From the NCBI GenBank assembly GCA_003242495.1, contig QGUO01000045.1:1-13704 (forward strand): DNA of 13,704 bases, read 5' to 3'. This DNA is from Pseudomonadota bacterium (GTDB lineage Bacteria > Pseudomonadota > Gammaproteobacteria > Steroidobacterales > Steroidobacteraceae). Shown in pieces: positions 1 to 6,298 of this stretch (position 1 is its first letter; each line of letters opens with the position of its first letter). The notes beneath the pieces are model-generated. The model saw only the letters and a program-made list of their open reading frames with translations. It was not told the DNA's origin and did no database searches. The position numbers and the translations under genes are program-made.

Positions 1-338
1 CGTCTGACCGCCGGGCGCACGTCGTCGACGGTGGGCGGTGCCAGTGGAGGCGGGCGGCGCTGTGCCAGCATGAACAGGTAGTCGCGCTCTGCCGGTGACA
101 GATTCAGGGCGCTGGCCAGCCGTTCCAGAACCTGCTCGGAAGGGTTGACGTCACGTCCCTGCTCGAGCCAGGTGTACCAGGTGGCGCTCAATCCGGCGAG
201 GGCAGCCACATCCTCGCGCCGCAGGCCTTTCGAGCGGCTGCGTTGCGCCGGCGGGAGGCCGACCTCGGCCGGCTTGGTGCGCGCCCTGCAGCTCTTCAGG
301 AAAGACGCAAGCTGGGTGCGCGGCGAGGTGCTGCTCAT
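1..338 (-). CDS. MmyB-type XRE helix-turn-helix regulator (3' end outside window)
   Basis: This is the N-terminal 112 residues of a DNA-binding transcription regulator whose 3' end lies beyond base 1. The helix-turn-helix spans about residues 38-62 and contains GLRREDVAALAGLSATWY followed by TWLEQGRD, the hallmark of the XRE/MmyB family. The family usually has about 270 residues, with a C-terminal MmyB ligand-binding domain that would lie outside the window. The ATG at 338 is the first start that gives the usual short N-terminus before the helix-turn-helix; I see no strong ribosome binding site. The gene diverges from the SnoaL-like gene, and MmyB regulators commonly control a divergent neighbouring oxidoreductase or catabolic operon. 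I infer it regulates the 510-3472 genes, possibly through the palindrome at 374-390. The family call is firm; the target is inferred. Confidence 0.9.
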   Translation of the reverse strand, partial: MSSTSPRTQLASFLKSCRARTKPAEVGLPPAQRSRSKGLRREDVAALAGLSATWYTWLEQGRDVNPSEQVLERLASALNLSPAERDYLFMLAQRRPPPLAPPTVDDVRPAVR

Positions 339-368
339 GACAGTCGATAGATGCCGATACAGCGGTCG

Positions 369-397
369 TTGTATAGTACTGACAATACTAGTATAGC
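369..397 (+). promoter_or_regulatory. Candidate sigma-70 promoter for the SnoaL/dioxygenase operon
   Basis: A TTGTAT box at 369-374 and a TATAGC box at 392-397 are separated by 17 bases. They lie in an AT-rich patch within otherwise GC-rich DNA, 113 bases before the ATG at 510. The match is moderate. The palindrome at 374-390 fills the spacer, which is where a repressor would block RNA polymerase. On the other strand TTGTCA (385-380) with TGTATC (361-356) is a weaker candidate for the divergent regulator. Confidence 0.45.
374..390. promoter_or_regulatory. 17-bp near-perfect palindrome, likely operator
   Basis: TAGTACTGACAATACTA is an inverted repeat around base 382 with one mismatched pair (C379/A385). 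It sits in the 171-base gap between the divergent XRE regulator and the SnoaL-like gene, inside the spacer of the candidate promoter. A dyad of this size is typical for a dimeric regulator. The likely binder is the adjacent MmyB-type protein, which is inference. The rest of the gap, to 509, shows no other obvious structure. Confidence 0.5.
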
Positions 398-509
398 CTG
401 TGACTCGGCACGCAGTGGCAGCGTTGCGCATAATGGCAGGCAGCCGGCGCGCAAGACGCACCACGCATTTCGATGCCGAGATCGGCGCTGCTTTTCAAGG
501 GGGGAGTCC

Positions 510-1031
510 ATGTCACGTACCGACCGCCTGTCCGTCGAGGATCGGATCGCGATCCAGGACCTCATCGCCCGCTATGCCTGGGCTCTCGATACCGGCGATG
601 TCGACGCCTTCGTCGCGTGCTTCACTCCCGACTGTGTGGTGATCGAGGAGGTGTTCGAGGAGCCCGACCGTTGGGAAGGGCACGTCGGCGTCCGTCGCCT
701 CGCCGAGCATTACCGCAACGCCCCCGGGTTCCCCGGGCGACAGCATCACGTTTCGCAGTCCATCGTGACGGGCGCGGGTGACCGTTGCACGGTCAAATCC
801 TTCGCATTCGTGACCGAATGCCGGGGCGAGCCGCCATATACCTTGCGGTTCGCCGGCTACTACGACGATCAGCTCGTCAGGCTCGACGGCGAGTGGCTGT
901 TCCGCGAGCGTGTCATTCGCCTGTGGGACGGTCCCGTGCTGGCACGCTTCCCGGGGCATGGTGCGCGCGTGCCGCGCAAGCGCCCGCCCGAGTTGGTGAT
1001 CAAGTCTGCCGATTCCTCCGCCGGGGGCTGA
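510..1031 (+). CDS. NTF2/SnoaL-like small protein
   Basis: A 173-residue protein with a SnoaL-like cone-fold (NTF2 superfamily) domain over about residues 8-140. The N-terminal helix IQDLIARYAWALDTGDVDAF followed by a CFTPDCVV strand is typical. RQHHV at about 77-81 sits where related proteins often carry pocket histidines. The family includes dehydratases, isomerases, cyclases and ring-hydroxylating dioxygenase small subunits, so the reaction cannot be named. I chose ATG 510 over an upstream in-frame ATG at 351 because the domain begins just after it and a strong ribosome binding site (AAGGGGGGAG, 497-506) precedes it. The gene lies 76 bases before the dioxygenase gene, probably in the same transcript, and so may act on a related small hydrophobic substrate. 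The last 30 residues are basic and low complexity. It is cytoplasmic, with no signal peptide. Confidence 0.88.
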   Translation: MSRTDRLSVEDRIAIQDLIARYAWALDTGDVDAFVACFTPDCVVIEEVFEEPDRWEGHVGVRRLAEHYRNAPGFPGRQHHVSQSIVTGAGDRCTVKSFAFVTECRGEPPYTLRFAGYYDDQLVRLDGEWLFRERVIRLWDGPVLARFPGHGARVPRKRPPELVIKSADSSAGG

Positions 1032-1107
1032 TTTCGCTGCCCGCTTCCGCCGGCCTGCTCGCGCCTCGCATGCTGCCGGAACCATAGACCAATCAGAAGG
1101 TAACGAC

Positions 1108-2541
1108 ATGACTGGACCATTTCCTGAAACGATGGACTACATCGGGCACAACGCCCCTTCGCGCATCGAGGCGGAGATCTACGATCTCGTGGTGCATGGA
1201 GAGATTCCCGACGAGATCGCCGGCGCGTGGTACCAGAGCGTGCCCGACCCGCAATATCCGCCCTTGCTGGGCACGGACACTTATCTGAGCGGCGACGGCA
1301 TGGTGCGCATGCTGCGGTTCGAGAACGGCCACGTCGATTTCAAGCAGCGCTACGTGCGCACCGAGCGCTGGCAGCTCGAGCGCGCGGCGCGCCGCGCGCT
1401 GTTCGGCGCGTATCGCAATCCCTTTACGGATGATCCTTCCGTACGCGGCAAGCGGCGCGGCGCGGCCAACACCACCCCGATTTTCCATGGCGGGCGCCTG
1501 CTCGCTCTCAAGGAGGACAGCCGGCCCTGGGAAGTCGATCCCCGCAGCCTCGAGACGATCGGCGAGTGGGACTACGAGGGCAGGCTGCGCAGCGAGACCG
1601 TCACCGCCCACCCGCGCCTCGATCCACGCACCGGTGAGCTTTATTTCTTCGGTTACGAAGCTTCCGGCCTGGCGTCGCGTGACGTCGCCTATTGCGTGGC
1701 CGACAAGAACGGCCAGCTGGTGCGCGAGGATTGGTTCCAGGTGCCGTACTGCGCCCTGATGCACGATTTCATCGTCACTCAGGAACACGCGGTGTTCCCC
1801 GGCTTTCCGATCGTCGCCGACCTGGAGCGCATCGAGGCGGGCGGTCCTCACTGGGCATGGGATCCGACCAAGGAGAGCTTCGTCGGCATCATGCCTCGCG
1901 ATGGGCGCGTGGAGCAGATGCGCTGGTTCCGCGCCCGGCCGTGCTCGGTGTTCCACTTCGTGAACGGCTTCACCGAGGGCAGCAAGGTGCACATCGACAT
2001 GTGCGTGAGCGAGGTACCGGCGTTCGAGTTCATGCGCGTGGCCGGCGATCTGCATGTGCCGCAGCATGAAGTCCAGGGAAATCTGGTCCGCTGGACGTTC
2101 GATCTGTCGAAGCCGGGCGACACGCCCGAGGAGCACGTGCTCGGGCCGGCCGGTGATTTCCCGCGGATCGCCGACAAGGACATGATGGTGGATTACGACA
2201 TCACGTACTACGCGCGCGTCGACGTGAACTTCGGTCCGCCGATCGTCTCCGGGCCGGTGGGCGTCGGCTTCAATACCATCACGCGTCTGGAGGTGAAGAC
2301 CGGCAAGATGACCGACCTGTTCGTCGGTCCCAATTGCACGGCACAGGAGCACGTGCACATTCCGTCGCGCAAGCCGGGACACGAGGGCTATCTCATGTAT
2401 ATCGTCGACCGTCACGACCAGAACCAAGCGGAGGTGCACATCGTCGAGGCGGCGCACCTCGAGAACGGGCCCATCGCGCGCATTCTCGTCCCGATGAGGC
2501 TGCGTTGCGGCGTACATGGCAACTGGGTTCCCCAAACATAG
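1108..2541 (+). CDS. Carotenoid-oxygenase-family dioxygenase, lignostilbene-dioxygenase-like
   Basis: A 477-residue iron(II) dioxygenase of the RPE65/carotenoid cleavage oxygenase family, which splits a C=C bond into two aldehydes or ketones. The four iron-ligand histidines are H168 (TAHPRLDP), H219 (LMHDF), H283 (FHFVNG) and H470 (GVHGNW). Their spacing matches the bacterial stilbene-cleaving enzymes within one or two residues at the first three ligands. Y102 (GAYRN) and K135 (LLALKED) fall where those enzymes hold the phenolic hydroxyl of 4'-hydroxystilbenes; carotenoid cleavers normally have Trp at the Lys position. The likely substrate is therefore a lignostilbene or resveratrol-type compound. 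Full length for the family. ATG 1108 is preceded by AGAAGG (1095-1100). The stop lies 10 bases before the NmrA-like gene, indicating an operon. One oddity is Asp350 in the usual second-shell Glu position (GDFPRI). Family certain; substrate inferred. Confidence 0.93.
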   Translation: MTGPFPETMDYIGHNAPSRIEAEIYDLVVHGEIPDEIAGAWYQSVPDPQYPPLLGTDTYLSGDGMVRMLRFENGHVDFKQRYVRTERWQLERAARRALFGAYRNPFTDDPSVRGKRRGAANTTPIFHGGRLLALKEDSRPWEVDPRSLETIGEWDYEGRLRSETVTAHPRLDPRTGELYFFGYEASGLASRDVAYCVADKNGQLVREDWFQVPYCALMHDFIVTQEHAVFPGFPIVADLERIEAGGPHWAWDPTKESFVGIMPRDGRVEQMRWFRARPCSVFHFVNGFTEGSKVHIDMCVSEVPAFEFMRVAGDLHVPQHEVQGNLVRWTFDLSKPGDTPEEHVLGPAGDFPRIADKDMMVDYDITYYARVDVNFGPPIVSGPVGVGFNTITRLEVKTGKMTDLFVGPNCTAQEHVHIPSRKPGHEGYLMYIVDRHDQNQAEVHIVEAAHLENGPIARILVPMRLRCGVHGNWVPQT

Positions 2542-2551
2542 GAGCGATCAG

Positions 2552-3472
2552 GTGAGCATCATCGTAACCGGCGCGTCCGGATCCTTCGGACGAATGGTCA
2601 CCGAGCTGCTGTTGCAGCGGGTCGAGCCTGCGAATCTCATCCTCGTGACACGGACGCCCGACAAGCTCGCTTCTCTCGCGGAGCGCGGCGTGCAGGTCCG
2701 CTATGGAGATTTCGACGATGCGGAGTCGCTGCGCAGCGCGTTCGCCGGCGGGCAACGCATGCTGCTGATCAGCACGCTCGACGTGGGCGAGCGGCGGCGG
2801 CGCCAGCACAAGACCGCTATCGAGGCGGCGGTCGCGGCGCGCGTCGAGCACATTGCCTACACCTCGAGCACGGGCATCCACCCGCGCAGTCCTGCCTTCG
2901 TGATCGAGGATCACCTCGCGACCGAGGAGCGGCTGCGGCAAAGCGGTGTCGCGTATACCTTCCTGCGCGATGCCCAGTACGCGGAAGTCATCGCCACCAT
3001 GATGGCGCCCATGGCCATCGCAACCGGTCAGTGGGTGTCCAGCGTCGACCGCGGGTGCATCGCGTTCGTCTCGAAGCAGGACTGCGTGGCGGCGGCCGCC
3101 GCGGTGCTGACCACCCCGGGACACGAAGGTGCCGCCTACGAAATCACCGGGCCGGAACTGCTCACGTTCCGTGATGCCGCCGCGATTGCGGCCGAGGTCA
3201 GCGGTCGCTCGGTGGAGTTCGTGCTCGTCACGCACGACGAGATGCAGGCGCGCTTCGATGCCGCCGGTGTCCCGAGACGGTATGTCGAGGGCATGCAGCT
3301 CGACCACATCGGCCCCTGGGGCAGCGAGGAAATGATGTCTTACGAACGAGCCGTCGACGCCGGCTACTTCTCGATCTGCTCACACCATGTCGAGTTGCTC
3401 ACCGGACGGCCGGCGAAGTCGCTGCGCGAGGTCTTCATCGAGAACCGCGACGCGCTGATGCCCAAGGTGTAG
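2552..3472 (+). CDS. NmrA/QOR2-like NAD(P)-binding oxidoreductase
   Basis: A 306-residue atypical short-chain dehydrogenase of the NmrA/QOR2 type. The Rossmann motif TGASGSFG is at residues 6-13, R35 in VTRTPDKL suits NADP(H), and GDFDD (52-56) is the adenine-side acidic turn. YTSST (103-107) and FLRDAQYAE (138-146) match the QOR2/YtfG pattern. These proteins lack the classic Tyr-x-x-x-Lys pair and either reduce quinones or act as redox sensors. I chose GTG 2552 because AGGAG (2540-2544) sits at the right distance and the Rossmann strand starts at once; an ATG at 2516 would overlap the dioxygenase by 26 bases. The 10-base gap implies co-transcription and possible handling of products from the dioxygenase reaction. 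Family good; exact substrate unknown. Confidence 0.88.
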   Translation: MSIIVTGASGSFGRMVTELLLQRVEPANLILVTRTPDKLASLAERGVQVRYGDFDDAESLRSAFAGGQRMLLISTLDVGERRRRQHKTAIEAAVAARVEHIAYTSSTGIHPRSPAFVIEDHLATEERLRQSGVAYTFLRDAQYAEVIATMMAPMAIATGQWVSSVDRGCIAFVSKQDCVAAAAAVLTTPGHEGAAYEITGPELLTFRDAAAIAAEVSGRSVEFVLVTHDEMQARFDAAGVPRRYVEGMQLDHIGPWGSEEMMSYERAVDAGYFSICSHHVELLTGRPAKSLREVFIENRDALMPKV

Positions 3473-3478
3473 GAGGCT

Positions 3479-3499
3479 GGGCGGTCGTCCGTGCCGCCC
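3479..3499. terminator. Candidate terminator hairpin in convergent gap
   Basis: GGGCGG (3479-3484) and CCGCCC (3494-3499) form a 6-bp all-GC stem with a 9-base loop. It lies in the 46-base gap between the NmrA-like gene and the convergent SDR remnant. No T-run follows on either strand, so intrinsic termination is uncertain. Confidence 0.35.
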
Positions 3500-3518
3500 G
3501 AGACCCTATCTCCGCAGG

Positions 3519-3881
3519 TCAGTCCTTCACCGGTAGCGCCCGCAACTTCGCCAGCAGGGCGCGCCGGTGCTCCTCGAAGGCCATGCGCCCTGGGGGGATC
3601 GCCTGGTCGGCGGGGAACGCGGCATCCAGCGCGGCGTGCATCTCGCGCACCACGTCGCGAAACTCAGGGTGCGTGAGAATGTACGGCGCGTTGCGGCGAA
3701 TGGCGGCCACCACGGCAGCGCCGACGTCCATGGGATCCATCGACTGTTCGAGCAAGCTGCGGATCATCGCGGCTTCGGCTTCCGTGCGGGCGGTCCCGGC
3801 ATCCATGATGCGGGTGCGCGTCCCCCCGGGGAACAGGCAGGAGACGCCGATGCCGTGCGGTGCAAGCGAGTAGCGCAGCGA
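3519..3881 (-). pseudogene. C-terminal remnant of a short-chain dehydrogenase gene
   Basis: The frame reads SLRYSLAPHGIGVSCLFPGG and then TRTRIMDAG, which is the segment following the catalytic Tyr-Lys helix in classical SDRs. It continues about 95 residues to a normal-looking C-terminus (HPEFRDVVREMHAALDAAFP) and a stop at 3519. The Rossmann half and the Ser/Tyr/Lys catalytic residues are missing. Reading upstream in the same frame, homology ends near 3881 and the frame runs into the TGA that terminates the GST gene at 3921. An internal ATG at 3806 could start a 95-residue peptide, but it has no domain of its own. I read this as the back end of the same SDR whose front end survives at 4831-4920. 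A dehydrogenase with these sequences would have used NAD(P). Confidence 0.8.
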
Positions 3882-3920
3882 TAAGCGAGTCGCATCTTCG
3901 CAGGTCTGCGCCGGGACGAT

Positions 3921-4682
3921 TCAGTGCGACGCTGTCGTGAGGGTGCGCAGCGCCGGATCGGTCCGATTGGGCATGGCCATGGCCGCCTGCACGGCGGGTC
4001 GCGCGCTGACGCGCCCGATCCAGTCCACCAGGCGCGGCGCGCGCGTCTCCACCTGCAATTCAGGAAACAGGCGTTGCACCGCGAACCCGCAGTTCGCAAA
4101 GAAGTTGATGTCCGCGGTGGTGTACATGTCACCGGCGAGCCACGGGGTCTCGGCGAGCCGACGCTCCACCTTGTCGATGGCGATCTCGATCTTGCGGGTG
4201 GCGTTGGCAAGGTCGGCTGGTTCGAAGCCGCGACGGGCCTTGCGCCATTTCTCGCGCTGTTCGTGCAAGGGAACGCGCGCCATGAGGCGCTCGAATTCCC
4301 CTTCTTCGATGGCACGCGCGATCACGGTAACCATGCGATGCCAGCCATGAATCGAGACGTATTCCATCACGTGCTCGTCGCAGAACTTGTTCCACCAGCG
4401 CATGCGCGCCCTGCCCAGCGGGTCGGCGGGCCGTAGCGGCGGCGCGTCCGGGAAGGCATCCTCCAGATACTCGGCCATGACCGTGGTCTGCGTGACGATG
4501 GCGCCGTCGTGTTCCAGCACCGGTACCTGACCCTCGGGATTGATCGCCAGAAACCAGGGCTCGTGCTGCTCGAACTTGTGCAGGTCGACGTAGACGCTCT
4601 CGAACTCCAGGTTCTTCTCCTTGAGCGAGATGAGCGCTTTGAGGGAGTTGGCAGCGGGTTCTGCGTGATAGAGCTTGAGCAT
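3921..4682 (-). CDS. Glutathione S-transferase, LigF (beta-etherase)-like
   Basis: A 253-residue cytosolic GST. The thioredoxin-like domain (1-80) has MLKLYHAEPAANSLKA with Asn12-Ser13, as in LigF of lignin beta-aryl-ether degradation, the cis-Pro loop INPEGQVPVL, and a Gln-Thr pair (VTQTT) in place of Glu-Ser at the gamma-glutamyl site. Gln-Thr also occurs in functional alpha-class GSTs. The helical C-terminal domain has AGDMYTTADINFFA, the usual N-capping/hydrophobic staple region. By homology it would use glutathione to open an ether or displace a leaving group; a true etherase role is not proven. ATG 4682 has GAGGAC (4687-4692) upstream. A weak -10 (AATAAT, 4708-4703) suggests its own promoter. 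It is oddly placed between two halves of an SDR gene, so the gene or its recombination neighbour arrived secondarily. Confidence 0.92.
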   Translation of the reverse strand: MLKLYHAEPAANSLKALISLKEKNLEFESVYVDLHKFEQHEPWFLAINPEGQVPVLEHDGAIVTQTTVMAEYLEDAFPDAPPLRPADPLGRARMRWWNKFCDEHVMEYVSIHGWHRMVTVIARAIEEGEFERLMARVPLHEQREKWRKARRGFEPADLANATRKIEIAIDKVERRLAETPWLAGDMYTTADINFFANCGFAVQRLFPELQVETRAPRLVDWIGRVSARPAVQAAMAMPNRTDPALRTLTTASH

Positions 4683-4830
4683 GGCCGTCCTCGGTCGAAG
4701 GCATTATTGGCAGGGCAGGGAACGCAGGTTGCGCCTTGGCTGCGGGGCGCAGCGCGCGGCGCGTGACGGCGGCCGTGCGCGGTGCGGCGTTGCAGGGTCG
4801 GTTGGCGCACCCTCCAGCACTGTCCGCATG

Positions 4831-4920
4831 CCGTTTTGCGGGCAAGGTGCGTTCAATCCCCGGTCCGATATTGCTCGCACCGCCGGTGATGTATGCGACC
4901 TTGCCCGCGAGCGCTCTCAT
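4831..4920 (-). pseudogene. N-terminal remnant of the short-chain dehydrogenase gene
   Basis: The ATG at 4920 begins MRALAGKVAYITGGASNIGP, the first beta strand and cofactor loop of a classical SDR, with homology fading after about 30 residues (GIERTLPAKR). The canonical loop is TGxxxGIG; here the middle Gly is Asn, which suggests decay. The ATG overlaps the marR stop as ATGA (4920-4917), so this was once a translationally coupled marR-SDR operon. The frame stays open for a further 230 codons out of phase through the GST gene, but that stretch resembles no protein. The bases between about 4830 and 4683 show no gene; they hold GC-rich spacer and the GST leader. Confidence 0.75.
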
Positions 4921-5435
4921 GGGTTCGTGCGATTTCGTGGACGCCGCTTGGCGCCGGTACGTTTCGTGCTCGTGCGCTTCGTGCGCTGGGAGGCGGAGTG
5001 CAGCTCGTGGCGTTCGGCGCGCTGCCAGATCGCGGTGAGCGCATCCTGCAGCGCCAGCACCTGACGACCATCGAGGTCGGCCAGCACGTCTGCTTCGATA
5101 CGTCCTGCCACGCGCAGCGTCTCGGCCAGGAGCTTGCGCCCGGCGGGCGTGAGCTGGATATGCAGGATGCGGCCATGCGTCGGGCTTGCCGAGCGCTTGA
5201 TGAGACCCTTGCGCTCGAGCACGGCGATGACTTCCACCAGTGATTGCGGCCGCACGCCCATCTCGCGGGCCAGCGCGGCGGCCGATGTCTCGCTGCGATC
5301 GCGCAGACGAAACAGCATCAGGAACTGGGTGGAGGTGAGACCGTAATCGACCAGTGCCGCTTCCATGCAGCTGCGCACCGCGAGCTCGGCGCTCTTCAGC
5401 AGATAGATGGTGCCCACGATGGGAGCGTTGCGCAT
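4917..5435 (-). CDS. MarR-family transcription regulator
   Basis: A 172-residue winged helix-turn-helix regulator. TSAAALAREMGVRPQSLVEV at about 50-69 is the helix-turn-helix, with recognition helix VRPQSLVEVIAVLERKGL (61-78). The wing follows as RSASPTHGRILHIQLTPAG (81-99). N- and C-terminal helices make the dimer interface. MarR proteins typically repress neighbouring genes and release DNA on binding phenolic or other small ligands, which fits the GST and dioxygenase surroundings. Residues from about 150 form a strongly basic tail (RTKRTSTKRTGAKRRPRNR), longer than usual and perhaps an extra DNA contact. It overlaps the SDR remnant start by 4 bases and diverges from the tandem GST genes. 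It is likely autoregulatory through the shared promoter region at 5453-5502. The start at 5435 lacks a strong ribosome binding site. Confidence 0.92.
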   Translation of the reverse strand: MRNAPIVGTIYLLKSAELAVRSCMEAALVDYGLTSTQFLMLFRLRDRSETSAAALAREMGVRPQSLVEVIAVLERKGLIKRSASPTHGRILHIQLTPAGRKLLAETLRVAGRIEADVLADLDGRQVLALQDALTAIWQRAERHELHSASQRTKRTSTKRTGAKRRPRNRTNP

Positions 5436-5452
5436 AGTCTCGTCGGCGCCCG

Positions 5453-5496
5453 ATTTGACCGCGGTGTCGGAGATGATATAAGGGAGCCTGTCAAAT
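5453..5496. promoter_or_regulatory. Inverted repeat flanking divergent marR/GST promoters
   Basis: ATTTGAC (5453-5459) and GTCAAAT (5490-5496) are perfect 7-base inverted copies 30 bases apart. They bracket the shared TATA-like region between marR and the GST genes. The left copy overlaps the -35 of the rightward promoter. They could be half-sites for MarR, or partly the result of both promoters using a TTGAC-type box. Confidence 0.4.
5455..5482 (+). promoter_or_regulatory. Sigma-70 promoter for the tandem GST genes
   Basis: TTGACC (5455-5460), a 16-base spacer and TATAAG (5477-5482) make a good sigma-70-type match. The -10 lies about 48 bases before the GTG at 5531. It is the best promoter by eye in the window. 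Confidence 0.6.
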
Positions 5497-5502
5497 AATC
5501 AA
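5475..5502 (-). promoter_or_regulatory. Candidate leftward promoter for marR
   Basis: On the minus strand TTGATT (5502-5497) and TATATC (5480-5475) are spaced by 16 bases. This promoter overlaps the rightward GST promoter through the same TATA sequence, so only one polymerase could occupy the site at a time, a common arrangement for an autoregulated MarR gene. Confidence 0.4.
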
Positions 5503-5515
5503 TCGGCGCATGAGC

Positions 5516-5521
5516 AGGGGG
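5516..5521 (+). promoter_or_regulatory. Ribosome binding site that selects GTG 5531
   Basis: AGGGGG lies 9 bases before GTG 5531 but downstream of the alternative ATG at 5510, which has no purine-rich site before it. Starting at GTG 5531 also aligns residue 1 with the other two GSTs (M-L-x-L-Y-H). Confidence 0.6.
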
Positions 5522-5530
5522 ATATGGAAC

Positions 5531-6280
5531 GTGCTCACGCTGTATCACTGGGAGCCGAACGCGAATTCCGGCAAGCCCATGCTGGCGCTTTATGAAAAAG
5601 GCGTGGGCTTCGAGAGTCGCTATGTCGACATGCTGTCCTTCGAGCAGCATCGTCCCGAGTACTTGCGCATCAACCCGCAGGGCACTCTGCCGACACTCGT
5701 GCACGGTGAGCTGGTGTTCACCGAGTCGACCGCCATCATGGAGTACATCGACGAGGCGTTCGAGGGGCCGCCGCTGCGACCCAGTCATCCGCGCGAGCGC
5801 TGGCTCATGCGCTGGTGGGGACGCTTCCTCGATCAGTTCGTAGGACCCTCGATCAGCATGCTCGGCTGGAGCACATTCGTCGCTCCGGCGCTGCGCCATC
5901 GGGATCCCCGCGAGCTCGCGGCCGCCATCGAGCGCATTCCGCTCGCGGAGCGACGCATTGCCTGGTCGAAGGCGATCCACAACACGTTCTCACCGCAGGA
6001 GCTCGCTGAGTCGAGGGAGCGCATTGCGCTTGGCGTGCGCGCCGTGGAACAGACCCTCGGCGCTCAACCCTGGCTGGCCGGTGCGCGCTATTCGCTGGCC
6101 GACATCGGAGGCTTCAATCTGATGCTCGGACTGCCTGCCATGCAACCCGAGCTCGTCAACGAGTCACGCACGCCGCGCATCATGGAATGGTTGCGTCGCA
6201 TCGGCGCGCGCCCCGCGGTCAGGAAGGCGGTGGCGCTGGGTCGCACGCCCATCATGCAGCGCCTGGCGTTCCTCGAATAG
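5531..6280 (+). CDS. Glutathione S-transferase, LigF-like (tandem copy 1)
   Basis: A 249-residue cytosolic GST. The N-terminal thioredoxin fold starts MLTLYHWEPNANSGKPMLAL, keeping the Asn12-Ser13 pair seen in LigF. It has the cis-Pro loop INPQGTLPTL and the Glu-Ser glutathione-binding pair (VFTESTAIMEY). The all-helical domain contains LAGARYSLADIGGFN and ends IGARPAVRKAVALG, a standard GST C-terminus. All catalytic and glutathione contacts visible by motif are intact, so this is probably the active member of the tandem pair. It starts at GTG, has a good promoter, and precedes the next GST by 18 bases in one transcript. Expected role: glutathione-dependent cleavage or conjugation of an aromatic metabolite; substrate unknown. 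An ATG start at 5510 would add seven residues. Confidence 0.92.
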   Translation: MLTLYHWEPNANSGKPMLALYEKGVGFESRYVDMLSFEQHRPEYLRINPQGTLPTLVHGELVFTESTAIMEYIDEAFEGPPLRPSHPRERWLMRWWGRFLDQFVGPSISMLGWSTFVAPALRHRDPRELAAAIERIPLAERRIAWSKAIHNTFSPQELAESRERIALGVRAVEQTLGAQPWLAGARYSLADIGGFNLMLGLPAMQPELVNESRTPRIMEWLRRIGARPAVRKAVALGRTPIMQRLAFLE

Positions 6281-6298
6281 CGCTTCTGAGGTGCACGC

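Noticed and set aside
1093..2535. Long minus-strand open frame opposite the dioxygenase gene
   Set aside because: Composition is His/Arg/Val-rich with no domain, typical of antisense frames in high-GC genes; the plus-strand protein is unmistakable.
3882..4830. Insertion sequence or integron cassette carrying the GST gene
   Set aside because: No transposase, terminal inverted repeats, attC-like site or target duplication could be seen at the borders.
4129..4920. A 263-codon open frame starting with the SDR N-terminus and running through the GST gene
   Set aside because: Only the first 30 or so residues resemble an SDR; the rest is the GST gene read out of frame.
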